A DNA stretch of 64,000 nt, from the NCBI GenBank assembly GCA_022072455.1, contig JAJVHY010000018.1, positions 1 to 64,000 on the forward strand, read 5' to 3'. Positions 10,541-17,972 of the stretch are shown here, one piece after another. The DNA comes from Verrucomicrobiia bacterium. GTDB lineage: Bacteria > Verrucomicrobiota > Verrucomicrobiia > Palsa-1439. Positions within the stretch are counted from its first letter, which is position 1, and the number at the start of each line of letters is the position of its first letter. The notes beneath the pieces were generated by a model, which saw nothing but the letters and a program-made list of their open reading frames with translations, did not search any database and had not been told where the DNA came from. A program made the translations under genes and the position numbers.

Positions 10541-12253
10541 ATGAAACTTTCTCCTGACCAAAAGCTGGCCGGCATTTTGTGCCCGGTATTTTCGATTCGC
10601 ACCGAAAACGATCTCGGCATTGGTGATACCGATGGCGTTCGCCAGATGATTGATTGGTGTCATAAGCACGGCATTTCGATGTTGCAGGTGCTGCCGATCA
10701 ACGAAACCAGTGACGATAACTCGCCGTACAATGCCATCAGTTCGCTCGCATTGGATCCGACAACGATTGCGATAACGACGGAACACCTGCCGGAGTTGAC
10801 GGAGACCGATTTCAAGAAGATCGCCCCCGAAACCATCCTCAATGACCTGCGGTCGGGAGCCGTGAAGTACACCAAGGTCAAAGACCTCAAACGGAAACTG
10901 CTGCGCGCGGCGTTTGATTCGTTTCTCACCAAACACTGGAACAAAAAGTCGGAACGCGGCGATGCGTTCCGGCAATTCTTGGATGAAAACGGTGACTGGA
11001 TTTCGGATTATGCGCTGTTCCGGGTACTGATGGAGGATTACAACAACTGGCCGACTTGGGACGAATGGCCGCTCGACCGGCAAAACCCAAAGAAAGCTTG
11101 GACATGGATTTTATCGTTACCGGCCAAGCAACGGGAGGAGTATGCCGACCGGATTCTGTTTAACGCCTACATCCAATGGGTCGCCTTTGACCAGTGGATG
11201 AAAGTCAAAGCACACGCCACGCGCAAAAAGGTTTACCTGATGGGCGACATCCCGTTCGGCGTGAACCGGTACAGCTCCGACGTGTGGGGTAACCGGCCGA
11301 TTTTTGATTTGGATTGGAGTGGGGGTTGTCCACCCGAAAAAGTCTTCAAGGTTGACCCGTTCACCGAGAAGTGGGGGCAGAACTGGGGCATCCCGCTCTA
11401 CAACTGGGTAGTCTCCCGGCAGCGCAACCACGATTGGTGGCGCATCCGCTGTGGCAACATTCACAAGGTTTTTCACTTTTTCCGCATTGACCACGTGCTT
11501 GGGTTCTACCGGATCTACTCCTTCCCGTGGCAGCCGAAGCACAACGCGAAGTTCCTGCCCATGACCGAAGCGGAAGCGGCCCAGCATACCGGCGGGAGAC
11601 TGCCGCATTTCCAGCCCTATGCCGATGACACCAAAGAAGGTGCAGCTTTCAACCAGAAACAAGGCGAAGAGTTACTGGCGATGGTTGTCGAGGCCGCCGG
11701 TGACACGGCGGTCGTGGCAGAAGACCTCGGGGTCGTCCCGGCCTACGTGCCGGAATCGCTCGAACGCCTGAAAATTCCCGGTTACAAGATTCCGCATTTC
11801 CTGCGCGAGAAAGATCACAGTTTTGTCGACGGGAAGACCTACCCGCGCCTTTCACTCGCCACGCCGGCCACTCACGACCATGATCCCATCGCCAAGATGT
11901 GGCGGGAGCTCTGCGAGCGTGCAGCCCGCGGCGATGACGCTGCCCGGTATGACCTGAAATGCTGGATGAAATACTGCGGACATGCGCAGGCTGAACCGCC
12001 CCGGGAATTCAATGACCATGCTCACGAATTAATCCTGCGGGGCGTACTCCATTCGAATTCGTGGCTCGCGGTCTTGATGATTACCGACGTGTTTGGTACC
12101 GAAGACCGCTTCAATGTGCCGGGTGCCGTTAGTGAAGGAAACTGGAGTTACCGGCTCGGGAAGACAGTCGCGGAACTTGATCGGGAGGCGCACCTCCTCC
12201 ACAAGACGCAGATGTTTTCGCGGTTGATCAAGGAAGCACACCGGCTGCCATGA
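10541..12253 (+). CDS. malQ: 4-alpha-glucanotransferase (GH77)
   Basis: MalQ (570 aa) transfers alpha-1,4-glucan chains and works in maltodextrin and glycogen turnover in the cytoplasm. GH77 hallmarks are present: GDIPFGVNRYSSDVW, the nucleophile Asp317 in FRIDHVLGFYRI, the acid/base Glu394 in VVAEDLGVVPAYV, and ATHDHDPIAKMW. The length fits the short bacterial form without N-terminal carbohydrate modules. Its stop overlaps the next gene's start (ATGA at 12250-12253). No obvious Shine-Dalgarno is visible, but an inverted repeat sits right before the ATG. Confidence 0.95.
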   Translation: MKLSPDQKLAGILCPVFSIRTENDLGIGDTDGVRQMIDWCHKHGISMLQVLPINETSDDNSPYNAISSLALDPTTIAITTEHLPELTETDFKKIAPETILNDLRSGAVKYTKVKDLKRKLLRAAFDSFLTKHWNKKSERGDAFRQFLDENGDWISDYALFRVLMEDYNNWPTWDEWPLDRQNPKKAWTWILSLPAKQREEYADRILFNAYIQWVAFDQWMKVKAHATRKKVYLMGDIPFGVNRYSSDVWGNRPIFDLDWSGGCPPEKVFKVDPFTEKWGQNWGIPLYNWVVSRQRNHDWWRIRCGNIHKVFHFFRIDHVLGFYRIYSFPWQPKHNAKFLPMTEAEAAQHTGGRLPHFQPYADDTKEGAAFNQKQGEELLAMVVEAAGDTAVVAEDLGVVPAYVPESLERLKIPGYKIPHFLREKDHSFVDGKTYPRLSLATPATHDHDPIAKMWRELCERAARGDDAARYDLKCWMKYCGHAQAEPPREFNDHAHELILRGVLHSNSWLAVLMITDVFGTEDRFNVPGAVSEGNWSYRLGKTVAELDREAHLLHKTQMFSRLIKEAHRLP

Positions 12254-13149
12254 GAGCCTTCATTCTCCTGTTGGCTGTGGTCTGTCACGGATGGGCAGGG
12301 GAAGAGTCGCTCGGGGAATTCGGGACATTCCGGACGCTGGAGTTTGACCGGCTCAGCAATCGAAACCTGAGCCGGCATGGGGCTTTGGCGTTGAAGATGC
12401 CGGGGGTGGTGTGGGTGCATGGAGAGTCCACGCACTTTATCTATCATTTCGAGCAAGGTTTTCTCTGTCCCCAGTTTGCCATGACGGCGGAGCTATTTTA
12501 CCGGAACATCAAGGCGGACTTGGGTATCGGTGAGGATTCTCAAGAGGGCAAAGCCCGGATTTATGTTTTTCTCGGAACGAACTCCTGGAACGAGTTCGCC
12601 TGCTCAGCCAAACTCGAAAAATGGACCGGGGCTTTTCAGAACGGAAATGAGTTGTTTGTGAGTGGCCGGGCCAATCAGAATTTTGAATTGACGGCCAGTT
12701 TCCCGCACGAGATCACGCATTTGATTGTGAACCGCTTCATCGGCGATGTGCCGTTGTGGCTGAACGAGGGGATCGCGGAATACGAAGGGCGCCGGCAGCG
12801 GGCGTTCTTTTTGCGCCGGCATGGGAAAGCCAACGCGCGATTCGTTGTACCGAATCGCAGCGTGAGCCGGCAACAGTTCATCCCCTTGGCGGAATTAACT
12901 ACCATGGCTGATTATCCAGCGGACGAGAGTCGGGTGCGGATCTTTTATGCGGAAGCGGAATTGTTGGTGCGCTATCTCGTGCTCCAAAGTGGCAGCCGGG
13001 AAAAGTTTCTGGAGTTCGTGAAATTACAGGCGCAGGGGCTGGCGTTCGTCACGGCCTTGCAGAAGGTGTACGGCGATAAGTTTCGCGATTTGGTGGCGTT
13101 CGAGAAAGCCTTTGCCGATTACGCCGCACTCGAAACGAAGCCCGATTAG
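12250..13149 (+). CDS. exported zinc metallopeptidase (peptidase MA-like)
   Basis: This is a 299-aa protein with an N-terminal signal peptide (MRAFILLLAVVCHGWAG). FPHEITHLIV places the zinc ligands and base at His153, Glu154 and His157, and LNEGIAEYEG about 20 residues later supplies the third ligand, the gluzincin layout seen in the 'peptidase MA-like' family. The substrate is unknown. It is translationally coupled to malQ through an ATGA overlap. Its stop overlaps the bcp stop on the other strand by four bases (13146-13149), a tail-to-tail arrangement. Confidence 0.8.
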   Translation: MRAFILLLAVVCHGWAGEESLGEFGTFRTLEFDRLSNRNLSRHGALALKMPGVVWVHGESTHFIYHFEQGFLCPQFAMTAELFYRNIKADLGIGEDSQEGKARIYVFLGTNSWNEFACSAKLEKWTGAFQNGNELFVSGRANQNFELTASFPHEITHLIVNRFIGDVPLWLNEGIAEYEGRRQRAFFLRRHGKANARFVVPNRSVSRQQFIPLAELTTMADYPADESRVRIFYAEAELLVRYLVLQSGSREKFLEFVKLQAQGLAFVTALQKVYGDKFRDLVAFEKAFADYAALETKPD

Positions 13150-13571
13150 AGGGCGGCCAACACTTCGGCCGCATGGCCTTTGGGTTTTACCTTGGTGAAA
13201 ATCTTGGTGACGACACCGGCGGGGTTGATAATGAATGTGGTCCGGACGATACCCATGTATTTGCGACCGTACATGGATTTTTCCTGCCAGACACCGTAGG
13301 CCAAGGCAATCTTGTGGTCTTCGTCGGGAATGAGTTTAAATGGCAGCGAAAATTTCGTGGCGAATTTGTCGTGAGATTTCTGCGAATCGGGACTGACACC
13401 GAGGACGACGGCTTTCCTTTTCTTGAGCGCCGGGTAGGCGTCGCGAAGCTCACAGGCTTCGACCGTGCAGCCGGTCGTGTCATCTTTCGGGTAGAAGTAG
13501 AGCACAACTGTTTTGCCTGCGTGGGCTGTGAGTTGGGGGAATGCCGGGGCTTTGGTGCCTTCGTTGATCAT
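13146..13571 (-). CDS. bcp: thioredoxin-dependent peroxiredoxin, Bcp/PrxQ type
   Basis: This 141-aa peroxidase reduces hydrogen and alkyl peroxides with thioredoxin. The peroxidatic Cys35 lies in KDDTTGCTVEAC and the resolving Cys40 five residues later, the PrxQ pattern; YGRKYMGIVRTTFII follows as expected. I chose ATG 13571, overlapping the nth stop (ATGA), over an upstream in-frame start that would run into nth. The N-terminus is about ten residues shorter than usual: APAFPQLTAHAGKTVVLYFYP lacks part of the beta-hairpin normally preceding the active-site strand. Confidence 0.92.
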   Translation of the reverse strand: MINEGTKAPAFPQLTAHAGKTVVLYFYPKDDTTGCTVEACELRDAYPALKKRKAVVLGVSPDSQKSHDKFATKFSLPFKLIPDEDHKIALAYGVWQEKSMYGRKYMGIVRTTFIINPAGVVTKIFTKVKPKGHAAEVLAAL

Positions 13572-14212
13572 GATTTGACTCCGTGTTGCGGGCAGAGTGC
13601 CAGAAGCTCGCAGTGGGTGCAATCGGGTTTGCGCGCAGCACACCGGCGCCGGCCATGCCAGATGAGGAGATGCGAGAGGTCAATCCAATCATCGTGCGGA
13701 ACGAGATCCATGAGATCGCGTTCAATCTTTTCAGGAGTGGTTTGCCGGGTGAGACCGAGACGTTGGGAGAGGCGCGCGACATGGGTGTCGACGACAATCC
13801 CTTCGGCTTTTCCAAAGGCGACGCCGAGGACGACGCTGGCAGTTTTGCGACCGCAGCCGGCCAGTTGGGTGAGTTCCGCCATTGTTTCCGGAACGCGGCC
13901 GGCATGTTTCTCGGCAATAGTCCGGCAGCAGTTGCGAATGGATTTGCCCTTATTTTTGTAGAAGCCGGTGGATTTGATCAGCTCCTCCAATTCGCCCGGA
14001 GGTGCGGCAGCGAAGTCGGCGGCTGACTGGTATTTGGCGAAGAGGGCGGGGGTGACTTGGTTGACGCGGACGTCAGTGCACTGCGCGCTGAGGATGGTGG
14101 CGACGAGTAGCTGGAGTGGGGTTTGGTGGTTGAGTTCGCAGCGCACGTCGGGGTAGGTGGCCCGGAGCCGAGAAATTATTTTGCCGGTAAGTTTCCGCTT
14201 GGCAGCATTCAT
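13568..14212 (-). CDS. nth: endonuclease III
   Basis: This DNA glycosylase/AP lyase (214 aa from ATG 14212; a GTG at 14239 would add nine residues) removes oxidised pyrimidines. The helix-hairpin-helix LAGCGRKTASVVLG carries the catalytic Lys, and VVDTHVARLSQRLGL carries the catalytic Asp. The C-terminal [4Fe-4S] ligands follow C-x6-C-x2-C-x5-C in CAARKPDCTHCELLALC. It overlaps bcp by ATGA, giving a two-gene oxidative-damage unit. It is divergent from fdxA, with 57 bp between them. Confidence 0.95.
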   Translation of the reverse strand: MNAAKRKLTGKIISRLRATYPDVRCELNHQTPLQLLVATILSAQCTDVRVNQVTPALFAKYQSAADFAAAPPGELEELIKSTGFYKNKGKSIRNCCRTIAEKHAGRVPETMAELTQLAGCGRKTASVVLGVAFGKAEGIVVDTHVARLSQRLGLTRQTTPEKIERDLMDLVPHDDWIDLSHLLIWHGRRRCAARKPDCTHCELLALCPQHGVKS

Positions 14213-14269
14213 GCGGCACAGTATATCACAAGGTGTCACCCCAATTTTAACCAGAGGAAATCATAGACT

Positions 14270-14578
14270 ATGGCTCATATTGTCGCCGAACCTTGTGTTG
14301 GCTGTAAGTTCACTGACTGTGTTGAGGTTTGTCCGGTGAACTGTTTTTATGAGGTGGGTGACCGGCTTTACATCCATCCTGATGAGTGCATTGATTGCAC
14401 GGCGTGTGTGCCGGTTTGTCCCGTCGAAGCGATTTTTGCCGAAGGTGATTTGCCGGAGAAGTGGACCAGTTTCGTCGCGGAAAATCGCGATGGATGTGCG
14501 AGTGCCACGAATATTACGGCGAAGAAGGAAGCGCTCGGCAAAGACAAGCCCGAGTGTAAAGGCATCGGTAAGAAGTAG
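14270..14578 (+). CDS. fdxA: 7Fe ferredoxin (3Fe-4S + 4Fe-4S)
   Basis: This 102-aa soluble electron carrier resembles the Azotobacter FdI family. The first ligand group, [16 protein letters not shown], has the extra spacing (C-x7-C-x3-CP) of a 3Fe-4S site with Cys9, Cys17 and Cys21. The second, [14 protein letters not shown], is a normal 4Fe-4S motif. HPDECIDC and the roughly 40-residue C-terminal tail also match FdxA. It is monocistronic, with a strong terminator 22 bp after the stop. Confidence 0.95.
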   Translation: MAHIVAEPCVGCKFTDCVEVCPVNCFYEVGDRLYIHPDECIDCTACVPVCPVEAIFAEGDLPEKWTSFVAENRDGCASATNITAKKEALGKDKPECKGIGKK

Positions 14579-14600
14579 CCCCGATTATTGGCAGTCACGG

Positions 14601-14631
14601 AAAAGCGGACTGATTATCAGTCCGCTTTTTT
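14601..14631 (+). terminator. intrinsic terminator after fdxA
   Basis: AAAGCGGACTGA (14602-14613) pairs with TCAGTCCGCTTT (14617-14628), a 12-bp perfect stem with a 3-base loop, followed by a T-run to 14631. A-tracts on the left side make it able to work on the minus strand too, for transcripts coming from 14732. Confidence 0.92.
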
Positions 14632-14731
14632 CGTCAATCGCATCAAGTTGAGTATTTTCACCGCGCACAGCAACAACCTGCCGAAAAAAGCGAGCCGAGA
14701 ACCAGTCTGCCTTAGCTTTCGATGGGCAAAG

Positions 14732-16294
14732 CTACGAACTACCGGTGGGCCGGCCAGGAGTTGCGACTGGCATGGCGGGGAGATTTTTCTTTTCCATCTC
14801 CTGATAGATCGGCAAATACCGGTAGTAAACCTCGAGCATCAGACAAGCTAATGCGGTGCTGTAGACTGGGCCGTAGGGATTCTTTTCACCGGGCGGATCC
14901 CAGTGACCGTCGGACGCTTGTTTGGCGACCAGAACTTTGCGCATTTCTGTATTCCATTGAGTCCAGTAGCTTCCGCCGGCCTGGAACATTGCCTGGGTGA
15001 TGTAATACCACGGGTAAAATGGAGTGCCGTGGTTGCCGGGTGGCTTGTCCCAGTCCACCTTTTTGTCCTTGTATAAGTCGAGTGATTTCTTAAGTCGCCG
15101 GTCGGCGTGGTGTCCGAGAAACTGCTGGCAAAGAATTCCGATTGCCGTCGTCGCGTAGCCATGTCCAGGATTCGAATAGCCAAAGCCACCATTCTCAGCG
15201 TGCATGTTCCAGAGATACTCGGAGGCCTTTTCAAAGGCTTCGTCAGGAACGGAAATATTGGCTAATTTTGCTGATTTCAAGCCCATGACCAACCACCCGG
15301 TAACCGATGTATCCGCATCAGCCGAAAGCGGACTGTAGCGCCAGCCGCCTTGGTCAGCGGGCTTGGTCTTTTTGACTTTTTGAGATTGGACAACGGCGTT
15401 CACCGCGCGGTCGAGGGGCTCGCGCACCAAGGGCGATTGGGTCATACCGTAGGCTTCGGCCAGAGCGAGGAGCACAGCACCTTGGGCGTACATGCTTTTG
15501 CTTTTGACAATTCCGTCGGAGCCGACAACTGTCACGAGGTAGCTGAGGGCACGGGAGACGGTCGGGCCAAACTCCTCGGAATCCGGTGTTTCTCCATGCC
15601 CGAGAAAGCATAATGTCGCGAGTGCCGAACTGGCTTCCTTGGAGTAGCCGGCCCACGAACCGTCTTTCGTTTGTTGTTCTTTCAGCCAGCGCAGGGCGGC
15701 AAGAACGGCGCGCTCCGTGTCGCCGCTACCACCACCTTGTTTGATTTTCTGCGCGCGCATTGGGCCGACCCGGTGGCCGAAACCCCCGCCGCCCGGGCCA
15801 CGCACACCGGCTGTGCCAATCTTGCCTTCGCCAAAACCCATCGTTGGGGCCGCGACTCCACCCAACCCACTGCCTTGGAGGCGGGCCACGGCCGTCGCCG
15901 AATCACTGACAACCCCAATCACTTCCTGGACTTGGCTGTCCACCGCCGTCCGATCCACCGCGCTAATACTCGCCTTGTATTCGGTGGGCGTTGTGCCGGC
16001 TGCCGTGGGAATCCCCCCGGGACCTTTGCCAGGGGTGCCGCCCCCGCCGCCGAGGGTGGGGCCACTGTATTCGAAGTCCCGCAACGCAGCGAACGGGTCC
16101 ATGTCGTCTTGGACGGGGGGGGGAGGCATTGCGCCGGAAAAGGTGGCAATGATCTTGGGGATTGCCCCGGCAATCTCAATGGTCCCGAGAATGAACAAAA
16201 TCAGCACGTGAAACATGACGGCAATGACGAAATAACGCATCAGCGTCGTCAAACTCATCAACCACGTCAGAAACTTTTTGGATGCGACCTTCAT
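14732..16294 (-). CDS. membrane-anchored alpha/alpha-toroid protein, TonB-like architecture (copy 1)
   Basis: This is a 520-aa protein. A single TM anchor (about residues 19-42) contains RYFVIAVMFHVLILFILG, with His29 placed like the conserved TM histidine of TonB; the position four before it, Ser in TonB, is Ala25. A PPPP and Gly/Pro-rich linker follows (about 55-185). Residues 190-505 form repeats of the prenyltransferase/squalene-cyclase type (LRWLKEQQTKDGSWAGY, GGWRYSP, GGFGYSNPGHGYATTA, SDGHWDPPG). The cyclase motif DxDD is replaced by DADTS, so terpene cyclisation is unlikely. It is the last gene of the ExbB-ExbD-ExbD-TPR operon. Codons 1-182 nearly duplicate those of the upstream gene. 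Confidence 0.8.
   Translation of the reverse strand: MKVASKKFLTWLMSLTTLMRYFVIAVMFHVLILFILGTIEIAGAIPKIIATFSGAMPPPPVQDDMDPFAALRDFEYSGPTLGGGGGTPGKGPGGIPTAAGTTPTEYKASISAVDRTAVDSQVQEVIGVVSDSATAVARLQGSGLGGVAAPTMGFGEGKIGTAGVRGPGGGGFGHRVGPMRAQKIKQGGGSGDTERAVLAALRWLKEQQTKDGSWAGYSKEASSALATLCFLGHGETPDSEEFGPTVSRALSYLVTVVGSDGIVKSKSMYAQGAVLLALAEAYGMTQSPLVREPLDRAVNAVVQSQKVKKTKPADQGGWRYSPLSADADTSVTGWLVMGLKSAKLANISVPDEAFEKASEYLWNMHAENGGFGYSNPGHGYATTAIGILCQQFLGHHADRRLKKSLDLYKDKKVDWDKPPGNHGTPFYPWYYITQAMFQAGGSYWTQWNTEMRKVLVAKQASDGHWDPPGEKNPYGPVYSTALACLMLEVYYRYLPIYQEMEKKNLPAMPVATPGRPTGSS
15749..16294 (-). repeat. 546-bp near-identical block, copy 1
   Basis: This is the first 182 codons of the copy 1 toroid gene. 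Aligned without gaps to 17427-17972 (offset 1678), I count five scattered single-base differences, all synonymous, plus four differences within codons 4-6. Similarity ends abruptly at 15749, beyond which the two genes diverge as ordinary paralogs. The pattern points to gene conversion or a recent partial duplication. Confidence 0.9.
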
Positions 16295-16412
16295 TTGGGC
16301 GGGTGATCCTTGTTAGCGTTGTTCATCACTAGTGCTAGAGACACTGTTCCGAAGAATTTGTTCCAACTTTTCTTGTTGGTTACGCTTGCAGATTACCGGT
16401 TTGGCGGAAAAG

Positions 16413-17972
16413 TCAGGAGCGGCTCGGTGACTGACCAGGATTTGAAACGGGCATGGCCGGGAGGCTTTTCCGCTCCATCTCTTGATAAATGGGGAGGTAG
16501 CGATAGTAAACTTCCAACATCAAACAGCAGAGGGTAGTCGAGTAAACGAGCCCGTGGCCACTCTCATTACTGCCGGCTGGCAATCCCCAACTACCGTCGG
16601 AGTTTTGGTTCTTCACCAGGGTCTCGCGCATTTGCTTGTTCCAGTGTTCCCAGTAGGAGCCGCCGCCTTGAAACATGGCTTGGGTGGCGTAGTACCAGCC
16701 GTAAAGTGTATGACCTTTGGCTGTTGGCTCTTTCCAATCCACTTTATGCTCTTTGTAGAAATCGAGCGCTTTCTTGAGGCGTTTGTCACTACCATGCCCG
16801 AGAAATTGTTGGCAGAGAATCCCCACCGCCGTGGTGGCCATTCCCCGACCGGGGCCGGCGTAGCCAAACCCACCGCTTTCCGCATACATATTCCACAAAT
16901 ATTTGCTGGCCATTTCAAATGCATCCTCCGGCACTGAGAGGCCAGCCAATTTGGCGGATTTGATCCCCATCACCAGCCAACCGGAGACGGAAACATCGGC
17001 ATCGTTGGAAGTGGGAGTGTACCGCCAGCCACCCTCGTCAGCACTGGAGGCTTTTTTAACCTTTTGTGAGAGGAGAATTGCGGCCACTGCGCGTTCCAAT
17101 GGCTCACGGACTTGCGGGGATTGCGTCATCCCGTAGGCTTCTGAGAGAGCAAGGGTCACGGCTCCTTGTGAATACATGTTCCGGCTTTTGACGATCCCTT
17201 GCGGTCCCACAACTGTCACGAGATGACTGAGGGCTTTCGAGACCGTCGGACCAAACTCGTCGGAGTCCGGTGTTTCACCGTGCCCGAGAAAACACAATGT
17301 CGCCAATGCTGAGAATGCCTCATGACCTTTCCATGAACCATTGGGACTTTGTTGTTCTTTCAGCCAGCGCAACGCCGCAAGAACGGCACGTTCAGTATCT
17401 TGGCTGCCCTTGTTTTTTGAAATCATCTGCGCGCGCATTGGGCCGACCCGGTGGCCGAAACCTCCGCCGCCCGGGCCACGCACACCGGCTGTGCCAATCT
17501 TGCCTTCGCCAAAACCCATCGTTGGGGCCGCGACTCCACCCAACCCACTGCCTTGGAGGCGGGCCACGGCCGTCGCCGAATCACTGACAACCCCAATCAC
17601 TTCCTGGACTTGGCTGTCCACCGCCGTCCGATCCACCGCGCTAATACTCGCCTTGTATTCGGTGGGCGTTGTGCCGGCTGCCGTGGGAATCCCCCCGGGA
17701 CCTTTGCCAGGGGTGCCGCCCCCGCCGCCGAGGGTGGGGCCGCTGTATTCGAAGTCCCGCAACGCGGCGAACGGGTCCATGTCGTCTTGGACGGGGGGGG
17801 GAGGCATTGCGCCGGAAAAGGTGGCAATGATCTTGGGAATTGCCCCGGCAATCTCAATGGTCCCGAGAATGAACAAAATCAGCACGTGGAACATGACGGC
17901 AATGACGAAATAACGCATCAGCGTCGTCAAACTCATCAACCACGTCAGAAACTTTTTGGAGATGACTTTCAT
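16413..17972 (-). CDS. membrane-anchored alpha/alpha-toroid protein, TonB-like architecture (copy 2)
   Basis: This is a 519-aa paralog of the following gene with the same plan: TM anchor with His29, PPPP then Gly-rich linker, and a C-terminal toroid of cyclase-like repeats (LRWLKEQQSPNGSWKG, GGWRYTP, GGFGYAGPG, SDGSWGLPAG). Its DADVS also lacks the DxDD acid motif. The C-terminal domain is clearly diverged from copy 1, while the first 182 residues differ only at residue 4. I chose ATG 17972 because it overlaps the TPR gene's stop (TGATG) and matches the copy 1 start; the frame stays open four codons further. The two proteins may present different binding faces on one common anchor. Confidence 0.8.
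   Translation of the reverse strand: MKVISKKFLTWLMSLTTLMRYFVIAVMFHVLILFILGTIEIAGAIPKIIATFSGAMPPPPVQDDMDPFAALRDFEYSGPTLGGGGGTPGKGPGGIPTAAGTTPTEYKASISAVDRTAVDSQVQEVIGVVSDSATAVARLQGSGLGGVAAPTMGFGEGKIGTAGVRGPGGGGFGHRVGPMRAQMISKNKGSQDTERAVLAALRWLKEQQSPNGSWKGHEAFSALATLCFLGHGETPDSDEFGPTVSKALSHLVTVVGPQGIVKSRNMYSQGAVTLALSEAYGMTQSPQVREPLERAVAAILLSQKVKKASSADEGGWRYTPTSNDADVSVSGWLVMGIKSAKLAGLSVPEDAFEMASKYLWNMYAESGGFGYAGPGRGMATTAVGILCQQFLGHGSDKRLKKALDFYKEHKVDWKEPTAKGHTLYGWYYATQAMFQGGGSYWEHWNKQMRETLVKNQNSDGSWGLPAGSNESGHGLVYSTTLCCLMLEVYYRYLPIYQEMERKSLPAMPVSNPGQSPSRS
17427..17972 (-). repeat. 546-bp near-identical block, copy 2
   Basis: This is the partner of 15749-16294, with no indels. It covers the TM anchor and linker of the copy 2 toroid gene and ends exactly where the two proteins begin to differ (after GPMRAQ). 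Confidence 0.9.

Noticed and set aside
14588-14851. 87-aa plus-strand open frame after fdxA
   Set aside because: It starts within the fdxA terminator and runs antisense into the toroid gene; no protein features.
14732-17972. Hopanoid/triterpene cyclase function for the two toroid proteins
   Set aside because: The repeats resemble cyclases, but the DxDD acid motif is absent (DADTS, DADVS), the N-terminus is a TonB-like anchor, and no isoprenoid genes lie nearby.
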